From: Apostichopus japonicus
Lineage: Eukaryota > Echinodermata > Holothuroidea > Aspidochirotida > Stichopodidae
DNA: 60,000 nt
Reading direction: 5' to 3'
NCBI RefSeq assembly: GCF_037975245.1
Contig: NC_092575.1
Location: forward strand, 7,477,001 to 7,537,000
Of this stretch, positions 49,568 through 59,231 are shown piece after piece. The position numbers and the translations under genes were made by a program. The notes under the pieces were generated by a model that was not told the DNA's origin, did not search any database, and was given only the letters and a program-made list of their open reading frames with translations. Numbering within the stretch: position 1 is the stretch's first letter; each line of letters opens with the position of its first letter.

Positions 49568-49771
49568 ATTGCTTCTCGACCTTTTGGCTAAGATCATGTG
49601 TAGTATCTGTTCCCTTTCGAAGTTTCGAGGAGAATGGTGATGCACACCTGACGATGATCACACAGTCAGTCCCGATGCAAGGGGACTGGGGTTGAGAGCG
49701 GATCAGTCGTTCGGTAGTTGGTTTTCGTGCCCAGGTTCTTTCCTGGGCGACTTTTTCTTATAAAGTATATC
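49568..49771 (+). mobile_element. Chimeric retrotransposed element with U2 snRNA 5' domain at its head
   Basis: Bases 49568-49611 match the 5' end of U2 snRNA at about 41 of 44 positions (GCTTCTCGACCTTTTGGCTA, then the branch-site-pairing region TGTAGTATCTGTT). The similarity then stops abruptly. The remaining 145 nt are not U2. They contain a 7-bp hairpin CAGTCCC/GGGACTG (49667-49687), a GTTTTCG word resembling a weak Sm site, a 7-bp hairpin GCCCAGG/CCTGGGC (49729-49748) and a T5 run (49752-49756). CCTCTATTGC before and CCTCTAATTGC after suggest a short target duplication. It is not a functional U2 gene. Confidence 0.65.
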
Positions 49772-49838
49772 CTCTAATTGCAAACCTGCCATTTACTGTT
49801 TAAGGCGGAGTGTATTTACTAGTGTATTTACTATTTAA

Positions 49839-50090
49839 GGCGGAGTGTATAGCCTAGTGGTTAACGCCGGCGTCTCCCAGTCATGAGATCCCCGGTTCGA
49901 TTCCCCGCCGACAGCAATGTGTGTCGTCTGGCAACGGTGTTGTTCAATAACAACTTCCTGACATGGACGTTAAATGGATGTGTGCCGAGAGATTGGCTTC
50001 GGTCAGCTTGCGAGTCTACAAGCCTCCATGGCTTCTTTCGCGAGTTCCTGCTTGCGGGAAGATCACATATACATACATACATACATACTG
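49839..50090 (+). mobile_element. tRNA-derived SINE with (CATA)n tail
   Basis: The first ~72 nt resemble a tRNA. They contain an A box (TATAGCCTAGTGGTTAACG), a B box (GGTTCGATTCC at 49894-49904), and paired ends GGCGG and CCGCC. A 130-nt unrelated body follows, then a tail of ATACATAC repeats ending near 50090. The head lacks a good anticodon arm, and body plus tail show that it is a SINE rather than a tRNA gene. Confidence 0.8.
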
Positions 50091-51638
50091 TGATGACAGA
50101 CCTGCCATTACTGTGATGGCAGAGGTGCCATTTACTGTGATATGGCAGAGGTGTGATGGTGCCATTTACTGTGATGGCAGAACTGCCTTCAACTCTGATT
50201 GCGGACCTGCCACCGATTCTATGATTGCAGACATCTTCTACTCTTGTGATTGCAGACCTGCCACATATTCTGATTGTGGACTTATCTTGTCTGAATGCAA
50301 ACACCCACTCTTTAGATTGCAGACCTGCTATCTACCCTATAGTTGCAGACCTGCTTTCTACTTCAATTACAGACCTAGTACCAGTTTAATTTTAAATTGT
50401 CGCTTGCCTGCTGATTAACATTAAAAACATAAACCAAATCTTTCTGCGGATGTTACTTAGAGGGTGTGTTCATCCATTACTGTACAATAGAAATGACCAG
50501 AAAAAAAGTCAGAGAAAACAAGGTTCCCAATAGGCCAAAAAATAAAAGGCGACATGGCTAAAATGATGGTGCTGGAGATTTCAACCAAAACATGCAGCTA
50601 TATGCTAGACCCACTTGTGTGATGCTAACCTAACCTGGTAACCTGAGCAATTGGAATGGTGTTAAGTCTGGGAACTTAATAGTTAGCAAGAATGGGTTTA
50701 AGATAAGTGATTAGAATGTAAACTATGTGTAAACCTATACCCCCACCCCCTGGATACACATCTGTAAAGAGTTGGGGTAGAGTAGTAATTGGGGGGGGGG
50801 GAATTCTGTATTTAGTCTTCACAGATGTTTGACTAACCTAATGGACGCAATATGCTTGATGCTGCTTCCACATGATTAAGGTGCCTAACTGTGGAGCCCT
50901 GCACATACCTAACCATTCAAGGTTCCAGGTAAAATAGGTGAAAGGGGAGAAAAAAATAGTAAAAACTAAGATGTAAGCCAACTAAGAATGGTGGTATTGC
51001 AGTAGCAAGGGGAGAGACCTTGTTACTTACAAAGAGCAAGTACTCAGAATATGGTGCAATTGTGTATATAGGCGTTTTATAAGTTTTCATGTTTTTCTAA
51101 TTTTTGTTTTTCTCTTTCGTGTACACTATTAATTTAATTGTTGTTGTCATCACTCTTTTATTAATTTCTTTCTATTTTATTTTGTACTAGTAAAAGTAGG
51201 CTTCATTTTCAGCAAAGGTAAAGGACAGATATTCCTTATAGATATAATATACAGATGTTGAAGATCATGTGATCAACATTCTTCTGATAACTGACTGACT
51301 ATAACTTGCTACATTTACACAGAATTTCACAGGAAAACTTTCTCACACAATGTCAACACGATTGCAAAATTCTGCTGACTGATTAATGCCATATAGAACA
51401 AAAGAATTTTAAATTAATCACAAACTTGTGATGAAAAAGGACATTCCGCCAGAATGGTACTACTTAGCTAAAATAAAGGATATTTTGACAATCTTAAATA
51501 ATGTTGGTCACAATGTAGCACAAATTTTTGAGAAAAGATGCCAAAACTCAATATATAAACAGAAATTAAGGATAGACTGTAACCATTGATGTGTTTTTTT
51601 TTTCAAGATGTCTGTGTTTGTTTTTGTATAAATTCGAA

Positions 51639-51644
51639 AATAAA
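51639..51644 (+). promoter_or_regulatory. Candidate septin polyadenylation signal AATAAA
   Basis: AATAAA followed within 25-40 bp by a GT/T-rich stretch (GATGTTTGAGTGTTTCTTTC). Earlier AATAAA copies at about 50541 and 51472 lack such a good downstream element. Use of this site would give a 2.6-kb 3' UTR. Confidence 0.45.
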
Positions 51645-51669
51645 TAGAAACAATGAAAATTGATGTTTG

Positions 51670-53660
51670 AGTGTTTCTTTCTTTGTTCACTTCCTTTAAT
51701 GTCATCAATCATTATAGAAAACAATTTTTTCATTCATTTTTTTTATTCATTTTTTTTCTCTTCAAAGTTATATTTTGTACAAGCAAGAAACAAGCTGATT
51801 TTGGTAGCAAACCCTTATATACATTAATATTATATAAACATACAACACTGCCCCTTCTTATTGCAGTAAAAGTTACCTAACTCTTCCCTAACAAACCTCT
51901 TGCAGAATACCATTTCTGATTTATTCACAAATTTGCCTTTCGAGACGCTCGATCAGCACAAACGACTCCCCCTCCCCCCTCCCTCCCTCACCACCACCAA
52001 ACACACCCACCTTCATACATGAGATGATACCTCAAACGAAGGTGAGGCAAATATCCATGTACTCACTACTAATCTGCTATATTGCAGCCTTCTAACAAAA
52101 AGCCAGCATGTTGAAAAGTTATTTGTTAATTATCTTGGAACTCCTAAAGTCTTCAATATCCTGTACGTCTTTAAAAGGTTTGAATTTCAAAGCAACTTAT
52201 CGTCTTCCTGGCTGCAAAGATCTGGAGGACTACCTACCGCTGTGTAACGATTAATTCTATAAAACGATCCAGATTTCATTGATTCAATATTAATATTAGT
52301 ACCTGGATATACTCCTGTTCTTCCCTCAAAATTCATTGAACTTACCGAAACAATGTTTGATACAAACTCTTTATCAAACCTTCCATTTCCTACCCAATAG
52401 ACCTGTGAAACCAGAGCTTCTCGTTCTCCTCAACGGGGAAGACAATAACAACTTCTGTCCCAATATGCTTCCTTCATGGAATATGACTAGGCTGGGAATA
52501 AGTTGCTAATAAAGTGTGTTAGGTCTTTGCTTAATGTTCATGCGAGCAGATCTGATAACAGAGACATTGAACAGCTGACATAACTGTCTGCTATCAATAT
52601 CTTTGATTAACAGTGTGACTGGGTAACTTGATTTCAGTCATGTATAAATGAAAGGTAGGCAAGTGGCTGAAAGGGTAACCAGACAACAACACATCCAGTT
52701 CGGAAGTTTGTCGATGGAATGGAGGTTTTACTGATAGTGATGGTAACTAACAACAGAGGACAGTCGACCATTATCAATATTATTAATTATTTAAATGGTT
52801 TTAGGGACATCCCAGTTTATCTACAATGCCAAAAAAATCATTCAAGTCTGAAACACTGGTAGTACATCTAGAATTGCATGCTGATAATAATTTAGTAACA
52901 ATCAGTCAACTGGGTACAACTCTAGTAGAACATTGAATAAGCTAGGAATCTTATTAAAACCACAACTCAAAGCAAACTGGCTCCAAAAATGAACCAAGCT
53001 TTTGAGCATTTAATGTAGTAGTAGTAGTAGTTGCACCCGCTGAAGTATGTTGTTAGTACACCACTATCCTCCTTGTATCTATCTGGTCCCACAAATAAAC
53101 CAGTGGTTCCTGTAATCTGCTTAGAATATTCTGTGTAGCAGTCTATTCTCACCCTGCGAGCTATCCACTAGGGACAGAATCCTTAAAATCCAGGTTACAT
53201 CGATATCCCCTATAGAGTGACACTGGTGCGAACTGTTACCTATGGACATCGTCACAACATGCAAGTACCAATATACCTTACCGTGTGACACTGCTGAGAA
53301 CTTGTAAGGTAGGGTCACAGACTGTCACAATGCCTGTTGCTGTCACAGCCTTGAACACAGACAATACAACTTTACTGTTCTGTCTTCTCTCAAACGAATC
53401 ATGAAAAACTGTAAGGTAGGGTTACTGTCACAGACTGTTGCTGTCACACTGACCGTCGTGGTCACACTGACTGTCGCTGTCACAGCATTGACACGCAGAC
53501 AATACAACTTTACCTATTCCATGTTCTATCTTCTCTCAAACGAATCATGATAAACTGTAGGGTAACTGTCACAGACTGTCACGGTCACACTGACCATATC
53601 TGTCACACTGACTGTTGCTGTCACACTGACTGTCGCTGTCACAGCATTGAAATGCAGATG
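51670..53660. other. Region between convergent septin and SETD1; no gene recognised
   Basis: AT-rich sequence with a (TAG)n run near 53017-53031. No coding exon or RNA gene was recognised. It separates the 3' ends of the two genes. Confidence 0.5.
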
Positions 53661-53700
53661 ATACAACTTTATTTATTCCATGTTCAGTCTTCTTTCAATC
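53310..53700. repeat. Large tandem repeat (138-159 bp unit) at SETD1 3' end
   Basis: The anchor word ATACAACTTTA recurs at about 53363, 53501 and 53661, each preceded by a string of CTGTCACACTGAC sub-repeats and followed by CTTCTCTCAAACGAATCA or a variant. The number of inner sub-repeats varies between units, which explains the different spacings. Confidence 0.85.
53668..53677 (-). promoter_or_regulatory. Candidate SETD1 polyadenylation signal (overlapping AATAAA pair)
   Basis: On the minus strand AATAAATAAA lies about 240 nt downstream of the SETD1 stop, a reasonable 3' UTR length. It sits within the tandem repeat at 53310-53700. Confidence 0.5.
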
Positions 53701-53913
53701 GAATCACAATCAACTAACTCTCACATCACAAAGGAATCGTCTGGATGATTTGCCTTCCCGAGAGTCGACAGTTCGTCAGGTTTGCTGTTGCTATGGTGAT
53801 GTTACCTGCTGCGTTTACCGCCACTCTCGCCATCGCCGTGACCGCCGTGACCGCGGCCACGGCACTAGTCACCATCTTCAATCGTTCAGTGATACCTCTC
53901 ACTGACTCTTCTT

Positions 53914-54087
53914 TTAGTTCAGGGTGCCTCGACACTGAGGCGTGCCGCAGAGACAGACGATCTTGTCGTCCTCGATGGGGAACTTGTAATCGTATGTGAT
54001 CTCTTGCCCGATCCTGATTGGCTCTTTCGAATAGATGGTGATCTTCTTCATCGAGTCCACGTTGATGATCTTCGCGTAACAGTTTGG
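53914..54087 (-). CDS. SETD1: SETD1 last exon: end of SET and post-SET
   Basis: Acceptor cgttcccag. Encodes [16 protein letters not shown], the catalytic EITYDYKF and the zinc-binding post-[16 protein letters not shown], then TAA at 53916-53914. Confidence 0.97.
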   Translation of the reverse strand, partial: PNCYAKIINVDSMKKITIYSKEPIRIGQEITYDYKFPIEDDKIVCLCGTPQCRGTLN

Positions 54088-57000
54088 CTGGGAACGAGAT
54101 GAGAGTACGTCAAAATAGTACGTCATTCACCAGATCAACTGTGTGTCAAATACTGTAGTATCAAATCAAACTGTTACTTTACTGATTCGGCAAATTTTCA
54201 GGGGTAGCTTCGAAATAAGAGAGGGCTTGGGAACAACTCAATGTAATATTTATGAAAATCGGGTGAATTTCCAACAACTGGAAGAACCCATACATTGTCT
54301 GAAAGAGTCTGCAATTTCTCTTAGCCTGCCAAAAGCACACTCAGATCTACCTTTAAAATAAGTACCAAACACTTTGAAAATACTTGCCTTACTGTTGAGC
54401 ATAGACAAAATTTATAATATCAGCATATCTTACTTATTCACCACACATTTGAAACCTAGGTAATGCTAGAAATGGCCCTATTGAAAAACTCACCTGTTCA
54501 TTTTAACTTCTAAAAGCTGATCTAATCTCAAACAGTCCCCAAATATTTTTTCCCAAACCTTTACAGAGGCAATTTCCACAAACAACAACAGCCATTGTAC
54601 TAGTTAATGTAACAAGTCTTAGAAATTGCCAAGACAAAACAGAGATCTGCTTCCCAACACTGCAAAATAATATTGGATTTCCACAGATATTAAAGGAAAT
54701 AATGGCAGATGTCAACATAGTTGTTTTCAAAACTCTCATTGGTAGTCTCGATGATCCAAACACTCGACGGTACTACATGGATTCGTAATGGATCCCAAAG
54801 TACTAATTTACTAACCATACAGCTGTGATTGATGAATCTGGCCAAGTTTCCGCATTTGGTCGCGTCGATGATGCATCCAGAGTCGATCCTGAAGAGGTAA
54901 CTGCTACCGATGCCCATCTTCTCGTAGTTGGTCTCTCGTTCATCTGCGATGCTCTGTCTGATGCCCTCCCCGACGTACTCTATCACCATCTCGTCAGCTG
55001 CAATGTCCTCCATGGCGTACAGACCCCATCCGTGGATGCCACTCTTGGCAAACTTCAGCTCCTTCTTACGGAACTAGAGATTAAAAATGGAGAGAAACAA
55101 ATTAATTGAGAGGGGGTGGGGGGTATGAGGATTTTTTTTTATGATGTCGTTGAAACTGAGACACAATGAAGAGCAACCGCAACTGGTAAATGTGCACATT
55201 AGACAGGAACGTCCGAAGGAAAGTTATAAGCCGAGGGTTCCGAATCCACAGACAACTGCAGAGGTATTTGGAACAAAAATTGCTTGTTCTGCATATGTAT
55301 GGAGTTCTCTTCATTTGTTTTGCTTATTTATGGAGTTCTCTTCATTTGTTTTGCTTATGTATGGAGTTCTCTTCGTTTGTTTTGCTTATGTATGGAGTTC
55401 TCTTCGTTTGCTTCACTTAAGTATGGTGTTCTCTTTGCCTGTTTTGCTTATGTATGGAGTTCTCTATGCTTGTTTTGCTCCTGCAGGGAGTTCTCTATGC
55501 TAGTTTTGCAGGAGATAAGTTACATCTACGTAAGTTGAAATCAATCTACCAAACCTGTTTAAGAAGCTATCAAATTTTAAGTGGCTGTAGTTTAATCTTG
55601 GTCATTTTCAAGAGGACATGAATTGATAACCTCACAATATTTGGTCACAGTACTACTACACAAACCTTCAACTGGTTGAACTTGAGCAAGTCGGACACAG
55701 CACCGTCATGTTTAATGGTGGCCATGATTCTCCTCTGGTCTGAACGAGCTTCTCTTGAAATCTCCAATCTTGATGATCCCTTCTTTGAATCCTGGCACAA
55801 AAAGAAGAAAAAAAAATACATGTAATCATAATTAATATACAGTCATGTCTGGACTATTATCAGACAGGAATCACTACATGTAATCTAAGTTATATACAGT
55901 CATATGTCTGGACTATTATCAGACAGGATATCACTTCCACTGCAGGGGGGTGGCTGGGGGTGGGGTAGGGGTGGGTGTCAATCAGTGGGTCTTGCAATAA
56001 CTGGGTATACACTTGAGCAACTGACCCCGCCAAAGTGAGATTTTGAATTCTCTCGGCATTTTGCTCCAACCCAATGACTCTCTGTGGCCTTAATAGAAAG
56101 CACATTACGAACTGGTTTAAACAAAAGTAACTGTATCCATGCTTTCATTCTTATTCACACGGTACAGCAGTTATTATTTATACGACCTTTCACTCCGCTA
56201 ACCTGCACAAATCAATGCAAGGGAGAGGGAGGACCATACGAAGGGTGACATTGGGTTCCTCCATCCATTTAGACAAAGCAAAAGATCACAACTTTGCCTC
56301 TCATAAAAGCTGAATATTTTTTTTTACCTCTACGTTAGAATCATCATTGGCATCTACTCCCAGCTGTTCTGCGACCATCAGTTTGGAATTCTGCATATAT
56401 TTCATCTTGTCGTTGTCGGTCAGATGGTAGTAGCCCTCGGTCCTGGCCGATCCAGAGCTGTGCACTTTCACTTCCTCCTTCTTCTGTTTCTTTCTGGGCG
56501 GGTCTGGGATACAGGTCAGTGAAGGGTGCAAGTTAAGGAAGAGACAGTTAACCATGAACTTGACGCCGTAGCGTACTAAAAAAATCAACATCGTCTCGAG
56601 ACACAATCGAATACCAATGTAGATCAATTTTCTGTTTTTTCATTTTGGCAACAGTCTCTTTCAGCTTTTACCACACCAACTGTCCGATTATTTACTCAAA
56701 ATAACGTTTCTGATAATTTGTTTTATTTCTTATTAATATGATCAACGTATGGGATCTGATAAACTTAATCGCCGAATGAACTTTACTTGGCAAATGACTG
56801 ATGGTTCTTTTCAATCCTAAAAATCCACCAGAAACGTATTAAATATGAGTACCAACCACAAGCACATAGCAAAGTCAGAATTGGTCACAATTTTTTAACT
56901 TTTCTTTCATTTCTTTGTAAACTTTGTAGAGTTGTCAAGTTAAACTAAAAGCTGATTAATCAAGATAATAAAATGCATTATTATGGAATTTTGGTATTGA

Positions 57001-59231
57001 AGGGGAACCAGACTTGACCAACACAACTTGCAAGTCTGTTGTAGTTTTGCAAGACTTACCAACCAGTGACAGAAAGGTCTCTGTAAATGTTAAAGCATAG
57101 AAGGCATATGCTGAGGTGTTGACTTATGACAGTAATACAACATGTTTCACAGTACAGCATGTGATTATCTATATATTTGCATGTATGGTGGGACAATTAC
57201 TGTGTAAGAAAACCAATTATTCTTTTGTTTAGTTGTACAGCTAAGTTTCAACACTCATGAACACTACCCAAAATAAGAACAAAACTGGTCAAAACTGAGA
57301 CATTTCAAAGGATTTTTCACCAAATGAACTTTATAAGTCAGCAGAATGCATACTTTAAGGCCCACCACTCAGGAACTCCAATGAGGACCAAGCCACTACC
57401 CACCAGGGCCCACCCCTCAAAACAAATGCTCTCAATGCATGAAAGCTAGCTTGGACTATAGACATTGGCAAGCTCCGAAATCTGCGGAATTTTTTTTCTA
57501 ACATCGGGTCAAAGCACACAACACAGCCCAAAGTTTTCCCGACCCACTTTTGGGTCGTGCCCCTTACTTTGTGGATCATCCACTTAAGTCGCGAGTCGTT
57601 CACAATTTCCTATGATCTTAAAATACATTGAGAGGACACTATTATTAATTTAGTAATCACCACATAAATTGTGTCAATTTTTGTAATTTATTCTTATCAT
57701 GTTAAGCTAATGATCTGCACTGCCATGGGATGGGACAAAGAAAGTTGATCTAATTACTTAAGCAAATTACATAATTAATGACTTAGCAAAGGATATATGA
57801 ATGAGCGACCCAGTGAGTGTAGCTGAGCCACGGTATCCTGCCATCCTGCAGTAGAATATCGTAACTCTTGCGAAGGAAACAGGCATCCTCCCGGTCCAGT
57901 CCCTTTCCGAGGAAGTCGTAGAGGAGAGACCACTCTTCGTAATAGTTCCTGGGAGTGAAATCGGTCCTTTCCTTGGCGACCGGAGAAGGTTCGACCACCT
58001 TCTCGGGAAAGACGTCAAAGAGGGACTCCAGCTGCGATTTCCTCTTTCTCTTTTTAGCTTCCTTGTCCTTCTTCTTTTGCTCTGATTTACTGAGCACTGG
58101 TTCCGCTAAGGCCTTCTCTAGTTTCTTTGGTGACTTCATCTCAGGTTCAGTTTCGACCACTGGGATGTCCATGCAGTAATTGTGGTCCACTAAACTGGCC
58201 GACCTTTGAACCTTCAGCGATAGAAACATATAAACTTGACAACATTATAATCTCCTCTTTAAATTATTAGCTCATTCGTCCTTAACAAAAGTTTAACATG
58301 TAAATCATCTATGATACGGAGCAAGTTTTAAAGAGAAGTGTAAGTTTTGTTACATTGCAATCAAATTCAATTTGTTAATTAGCTATTCATTAATTACTGT
58401 ACTTGACTCCAGAATTTTGTCACGTAGAGACTACCCATCCTACTTAACCACAAACCATATTTTGACTTTTTCAAGGTAGGTATTGTAAATATTGCGCTTT
58501 CCCAGATCATGCTGGGAAAAGAGTATCAGTTACTAACATTTAAAGCATACACTGATGTTGAGCTTGCAAATTTGCAGCAATTTTACCAAACCTACCCACT
58601 ATTACTAAAGACAATACTGTTCCAACTAACGAAACACATCATTTCTCCCACTTATTTTATCCCTTAATGGTTAATTAGCTATACAATTAATCACTCCTTG
58701 TGCTTCTAGAATTTTTGTCAACTATAGACTACATATTATCATTATCTGCACACAAAACCTTTGACATAATTCAATACATGATATGAAATGAAACAATTGT
58801 TTTGTCCAGCAGATGAACAACATCCAAAATCAAATGAAAAAAAAAAAAAATGGAAAAAGAAACCAACCTTGGCTGGTTTGGTCTCATCCTGGCTCTCAAT
58901 GTCGATCATCTCGTCGTTTCTACCGGAATCATCTCCATCCTCCGAGGCCCGCCTCTTAGCGACTGAGATATCCTCCTCCGAGAGCTTGAAGAGTTCTATC
59001 CTGGGCAACTTCTCCTTCAACTTCTTCCTATCCCGGTCGGAAAATTCTTTGGCATGAGTCGCAATCTCTGCCAGCATGTCGAGGCCGTCCTCTCGTTCGA
59101 GGGAGGCGGTGACGGAGGGCAACCCCGGTTCGTGGTTGGGTCTGGTAGGAGAGGCAGCACTTTCCTCCTCATCCTTACGCTTCAATGACTTCTCTCCTGC
59201 TATGTCAGCACTCTCAGATTTCTTGCTGGCC
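53914..59231 (-). CDS. SETD1: SETD1 (Set1/COMPASS) histone H3K4 methyltransferase, C-terminal 508 residues, partial
   Basis: Catalytic subunit of the Set1/COMPASS complex, which methylates histone H3 lysine 4. Visible exons in coding order: 59231-58868, 58211-57797, 56518-56328, 55791-55666, 55073-54816, 54087-53914. Phases agree across every junction. Features by residue of the visible part: lysine/glutamate-rich linker; HCF-1-binding motif DHNY (130-133); conserved helix region [22 protein letters not shown]; Win motif GSARTEGYY (282-290) for WDR5; n-SET ending [10 protein letters not shown] (365); SET core with [21 protein letters not shown] (NHSC 447-450) and EITYDY; post-SET cysteines in [10 protein letters not shown] (496-503) and the family's terminal GTLN. 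The N-terminal RRM half lies beyond the right edge. Vertebrate SETD1A/B paralogy cannot be assigned. Confidence 0.96.
54816..55073 (-). CDS. SETD1: SETD1 exon: SET domain core
   Basis: Acceptor ttctctag, donor ATG/gttagt. 86 residues from [20 protein letters not shown] through [15 protein letters not shown] to [10 protein letters not shown]. It carries the S-adenosylmethionine-binding NHSC. The frame runs on past the donor into the intron, so the conserved PNCYAK must come from the next exon. Confidence 0.97.
55280..55510 (+). repeat. 30-bp minisatellite in SETD1 intron, ~7 copies
   Basis: TATGGAGTTCTCTTCRTTTG plus TTTTGCTTA repeats about seven times. As the unit is a multiple of three and stop-free, all three plus-strand frames stay open across it. 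Confidence 0.93.
55666..55791 (-). CDS. SETD1: SETD1 exon: n-SET domain
   Basis: Acceptor ttgtgccag, donor AAG/gtttgt. 42 residues including [16 protein letters not shown] and [10 protein letters not shown], the n-SET segment that joins the SET domain to other COMPASS subunits. Confidence 0.95.
56328..56518 (-). CDS. SETD1: SETD1 exon: Win motif
   Basis: Begins after the AC end of the putative U12-type intron and ends GAG/gtaaaa. With the split leucine it encodes 64 residues: [18 protein letters not shown], the WDR5-interacting GSARTEGYY, and [17 protein letters not shown]. An alternative start at 56503 (after cccag) would break the phase with the previous exon. Confidence 0.9.
56519..57796 (-). 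other. SETD1: Putative U12-type (AT-AC) intron of SETD1
   Basis: On the coding strand the intron starts ATATCCTTT, the full minor-spliceosome donor consensus. It has TTCCTTAAC (56540-56532), a perfect U12 branch-site consensus, with the branch A 14 nt before the AC end. Splicing TCA-T to TG-ACC keeps the frame and joins THWVAHS to [11 protein letters not shown]. No GT donor near the exon end preserves both the conserved THWV and the frame. Confidence 0.88.
57797..58211 (-). CDS. SETD1: SETD1 exon: HCF-1-binding motif and conserved pre-Win region
   Basis: Acceptor atcgctgaag. 138 codons plus one base. It starts [15 protein letters not shown] with the DHNY motif ([DE]HxY, HCF-1 binding), passes through a basic stretch ([13 protein letters not shown]), and ends with [18 protein letters not shown] and THWVAHS, conserved in SETD1 proteins. 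Confidence 0.93.
58868..59231 (-). CDS. SETD1: SETD1 exon: charged linker
   Basis: Acceptor ccttgaag, donor AAG/gttggt. Encodes 121 residues rich in Lys, Glu, Asp and Ser (for example [20 protein letters not shown]). Poorly conserved, as expected for this part of SETD1, but open, in phase and bounded by good splice sites. The exact 5' boundary is less sure than the 3' one. Confidence 0.8.

Larger units (their letters stand above)
49470..50370 (+). repeat. Degenerate ~25-30-bp repeat (GATTGCAGACCTGCC-like), interrupted by two insertions
   Basis: Words such as GATTGCAGACCTG, GATTGCAGATCGG, AATTGCAAACCTGCC and GATGGCAGAACTGCC recur at 20-45 bp spacing. They occur before the U2-headed element, between it and the SINE, and after the SINE. 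The region is probably septin 3' UTR or immediate flank. The frames at 49861-50418 on both strands derive from these repeats. Confidence 0.75.

Noticed and set aside
49568-49611. Functional U2 snRNA gene
   Set aside because: Only the first ~44 nt match. The Sm site and the 3' stem-loops of U2 are missing.
49839-49911. Functional tRNA gene
   Set aside because: A and B boxes are present, but the anticodon arm is poor and a SINE body and tail follow directly.
49861-50418. Frames of about 150 codons on both strands
   Set aside because: They span a SINE and degenerate tandem repeats, with no protein similarity and repetitive peptides.
55141-55538. Three overlapping plus-strand frames of 76-120 codons
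   Set aside because: They are the three reading frames of a stop-free 30-bp minisatellite inside a SETD1 intron.
56503-56504. Ordinary AG acceptor for the SETD1 Win-motif exon
   Set aside because: Using cccag here breaks the reading phase with the upstream exon. The AC end at 56519 keeps it and sits 14 nt from a perfect U12 branch site.
57955-59057. Plus-strand Ser/Phe-rich frames
   Set aside because: They are antisense shadows of the Lys/Glu-rich SETD1 exons.
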